A stretch of 43,237 bases of DNA from Moorena bouillonii PNG. Its GTDB lineage: Bacteria; Cyanobacteriota; Cyanobacteriia; Cyanobacteriales; Coleofasciculaceae. The notes under the pieces were generated by a model. The model ran no database searches, was not told the origin of the DNA, and saw only the letters and a list, made by a program, of their open reading frames with translations. The stretch spans positions 8,219,422-8,262,658 of the forward strand of contig NZ_MKZS01000001.1 in the NCBI RefSeq assembly GCF_001942495.1, written 5' to 3'. The position numbers were made by a program, and so were the translations under genes. Shown here piece by piece: positions 41,468 through 43,237 of the stretch (positions within the stretch are counted from its first letter, which is position 1; each line of letters begins with the position of its first letter).

Positions 41468-43237
41468 TTAAGGATCACCAACTAGCAAGAAAGCCGCCCA
41501 GAAGTAGGGATGGCTAAAGTTTTGTTTTCCAAATCCTGACAATTCTGAAGATAAACCAATTTTCTTGCCAGAGATAAATAAGTGATCATTCTCAATCCGG
41601 ACATTGCCTCGAATCATGGCCAACTGTGCCTGTCGCAAGGCTTCAGTTTTACTCGGTGTCTTGTTCAACTGACGGTAAAACTCAGTAGTCAGCCCCATAG
41701 CCCCTTGGTCACTGACAGACCAAAGGGTTGCTAGAGTGGAGTCAACCCCTGCCTGAAACGCTGATCCAGCAAAACCTAACTCTGCTTCCCGATTTCCCAA
41801 AGCGGTTTGGCAAGCGCTGAGTACTAACAACTCTACCGATGGCTCATAAAATAGATTTTCCAATTCATCGAGCCCCAGTTTTCTGTCCCACATTTGAATG
41901 TAAGAATTTTCAGGAGCTCCTCGATTAAACTGAGCATGGGTAGCTAAGTGAATGATCCCAAATTTCCGTTTTTTTCGTTGAGCCTTTAAATTTTTCAGAG
42001 TGAAGCTTTCGTTTAGAAAATAGTCACCTTTCCACAGTTTTTTGTCGATAATTGTTTCTAACTCGACTTTTACCCAAGGCAAATCCTCTTTATCATAAAA
42101 TTGGGAGGCTCCCATCGCCAGCAGTCGCAAGGATTGAACATTGGTAAACCGAGAATAGGTCAAACTAAGACTAGGCACCAGGCTGACACTATAATTTTCT
42201 ATTAGATAGTTCTTTTGATCGTGCAGAGCAGCCAGGGGTAGGGAGCGCAACCCCTGATCCATGGCAAATATCAGGCTTTCGATCTTATTAGCTTTTAACT
42301 CAGCCTCCAACGGTCCTATCAGCCATTGGTAAAGTTGCTGAGCTGGTTTGAGATGATCCTTATCATCCTTGCTTCGGGGATTGATCAGTGTTCGATGAAA
42401 GGTTCTAGTCACAGCTAGGACTTCAGCACGATTTGCGTTATAGACTCGCCGCAGAACTGGATTACCATCTGCTGTGATCAGCAACAGTTCTAGCTGGTCA
42501 TCGCTTTTTTGTAAGCATTTTTCGGGTTCTGAAGGTAGATCAGAGGGTCGGTAACCAAATCGTCGGTCAATTTCGGCTGCTGGGATTGCTGGAGTTTGGC
42601 ATCGCGTTCCTGGCAATGTCAGGGAGTTTTGGACAAAACTGACGTAAATAACCCCAGTCTTGAGACCAGTCTCCCGCTCAAGCTCACGAGTGCGATCGCG
42701 TACATCATTCTGATTATAAATTTTGCTCTTGAGCGATCGCATAAAGTATGCCTGATATTCTTCTGTGAAGGCTTGTTCTATGCCATAGACTAGGTCACTT
42801 TTAACAGTCGCCTCCAGTGTGATTGGTTGCTCTACCAATGGTGGAACCTCTGGCGGTGTGATTGATGAGTTATCCGGTGTGGGGATTGTTGAGTCTACCT
42901 GTTGTGAAACTGTTAAATCATCCGGTAGTAAAACCGTTACATCATCGGGTGCTAGGACTGTGACATCATCCGTTGGTAGGACTGTTAAATCATTCAGTGC
43001 TGTACCGCTACCGGTGTCACCATCGGTTACTATACCGCTACCAGTGCCACCATCGGTTACTATACCGCTACCAGTGTCACCATCGGTTACTGTACCGCTA
43101 CCAGTGTCACTATCGGTTACTGTACCAGTATCGGTGCCACCATCGGTTACTATACCGCTACCAGTGCCACCATCGGTTACTGTACCGCTACCAGTGCCAC
43201 CATCGGTTACTGTACCGCTACCAGTGCCACCATCGGT
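41468..43237 (-). CDS. CHAT-domain protein with repeat linker, 5' end beyond the window
   Basis: On the minus strand the frame stays open from the stop at 41468 to the window edge, so the gene is partial; a TTG at 42838 is not a convincing start. The visible protein has about 590 residues. First comes VTDGGTGSGT repeated seven times plus a partial copy, then LTVLPTDDVTVLAPDDVTVL-type units and a Pro-rich bridge (STIPTPDNSSITPPEVPPLV). The C-terminal CHAT domain follows: IESLIFAMDQGLRSLPLAAL, GIIHLATHAQFNRG (catalytic His), ELLVLSACQTALGNREAELG (catalytic Cys), STLATLWSVSDQGAMG and HPYFWAAFLLVGDP. Catalytic residues are intact. The linker suggests an N-terminal domain, perhaps TPRs, FecR-like or a signal peptide, outside the window. 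Confidence 0.9.
   Translation of the reverse strand, partial: TDGGTGSGTVTDGGTGSGTVTDGGTGSGIVTDGGTDTGTVTDSDTGSGTVTDGDTGSGIVTDGGTGSGIVTDGDTGSGTALNDLTVLPTDDVTVLAPDDVTVLLPDDLTVSQQVDSTIPTPDNSSITPPEVPPLVEQPITLEATVKSDLVYGIEQAFTEEYQAYFMRSLKSKIYNQNDVRDRTRELERETGLKTGVIYVSFVQNSLTLPGTRCQTPAIPAAEIDRRFGYRPSDLPSEPEKCLQKSDDQLELLLITADGNPVLRRVYNANRAEVLAVTRTFHRTLINPRSKDDKDHLKPAQQLYQWLIGPLEAELKANKIESLIFAMDQGLRSLPLAALHDQKNYLIENYSVSLVPSLSLTYSRFTNVQSLRLLAMGASQFYDKEDLPWVKVELETIIDKKLWKGDYFLNESFTLKNLKAQRKKRKFGIIHLATHAQFNRGAPENSYIQMWDRKLGLDELENLFYEPSVELLVLSACQTALGNREAELGFAGSAFQAGVDSTLATLWSVSDQGAMGLTTEFYRQLNKTPSKTEALRQAQLAMIRGNVRIENDHLFISGKKIGLSSELSGFGKQNFSHPYFWAAFLLVGDP
43001..43237 (-). repeat. 30-bp coding tandem repeat, seven units plus a partial
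   Basis: Units start at 43001, 43031, 43061, 43091, 43121, 43151, 43181 and (partial) 43211. Each encodes V-T-D-G-G-T-G-S-G-T with minor changes. The period of 30 keeps the reading frame, and the array continues past the window edge. Confidence 0.92.

Noticed and set aside
41182-41517. Overlapping frames on both strands between the FAD oxidoreductase and the CHAT gene
   Set aside because: All are low-complexity translations of heptamer and octamer arrays.

Overview
The window reads as a piece of a filamentous cyanobacterial chromosome. Evidence is the many HIP1 octamers (GCGATCGC), heptanucleotide tandem arrays in most intergenic gaps, a GUN4 domain, LL-diaminopimelate aminotransferase, and typical cyanobacterial protein families (CHAT/TPR proteins, orthocaspase-like protein, Ser/Thr-His hybrid kinase, Uma2, DUF2805). 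A Moorena-like organism would fit, but the genus is a guess. No rRNA, tRNA, CRISPR array or prophage was seen.

Layout. 1-9041: a giant Ser/Thr kinase-AAA-GAF-histidine kinase, a REC-histidine kinase partner, and a sodium:solute symporter preceded by a truncated universal-stress-protein remnant. 9042-12240: a decay zone with a frameshifted zinc-ribbon transposase relic, a possible carotenoid-protein fragment, an IscB (HEARO-type) element with a structured candidate omega RNA upstream, DUF2805, a palindromic repeat and a MarC C-terminal fragment. 12239-16240: HEAT-repeat protein, cupin plus EEP-family hydrolase (probable operon), and a caspase-GUN4 fusion whose catalytic dyad is missing. 16517-19482: phosphodiester glycosidase, and a VOC gene cut exactly in two by a 1570-bp TnpB element that also carries a divergent ribbon-helix-helix micro-gene. 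20019-27307: uroporphyrinogen-III synthase, ArnT-type glycosyltransferase, an NAD(P)-binding oxidoreductase broken by a 131-bp MITE with TA duplication, small secreted and hypothetical proteins, and an alkaline-phosphatase-superfamily hydrolase. 27902-33942: a three-gene TPR / FecR-like-Fn3-TPR / TPR-CHAT operon of membrane-linked proteins, bracketed by 71-bp inverted repeats. 34029-41247: transglutaminase-like protein, Uma2, GNAT, SAM methyltransferase, dapL, Spx/ArsC-like protein and a carotenoid-type FAD oxidoreductase. 41468-end: a second CHAT protein, open to the window edge, with a decapeptide-repeat linker.

How the parts fit. Housekeeping genes (dapL, hemD, transporters) are interspersed with signalling and clan-CD protease-like proteins: two CHAT proteins and one caspase-fold pseudoenzyme. 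The TPR-CHAT operon looks like a multi-protein envelope module; its trigger and substrate cannot be read from the sequence. Repeats dominate the non-coding space. Tandem arrays of mostly 7-bp period occupy many gene junctions, several share flanking sequences, and some form the leader directly before a start codon. At least six genes are broken or reduced to fragments; insertions account for two of them precisely enough that the original reading frames can be rebuilt.
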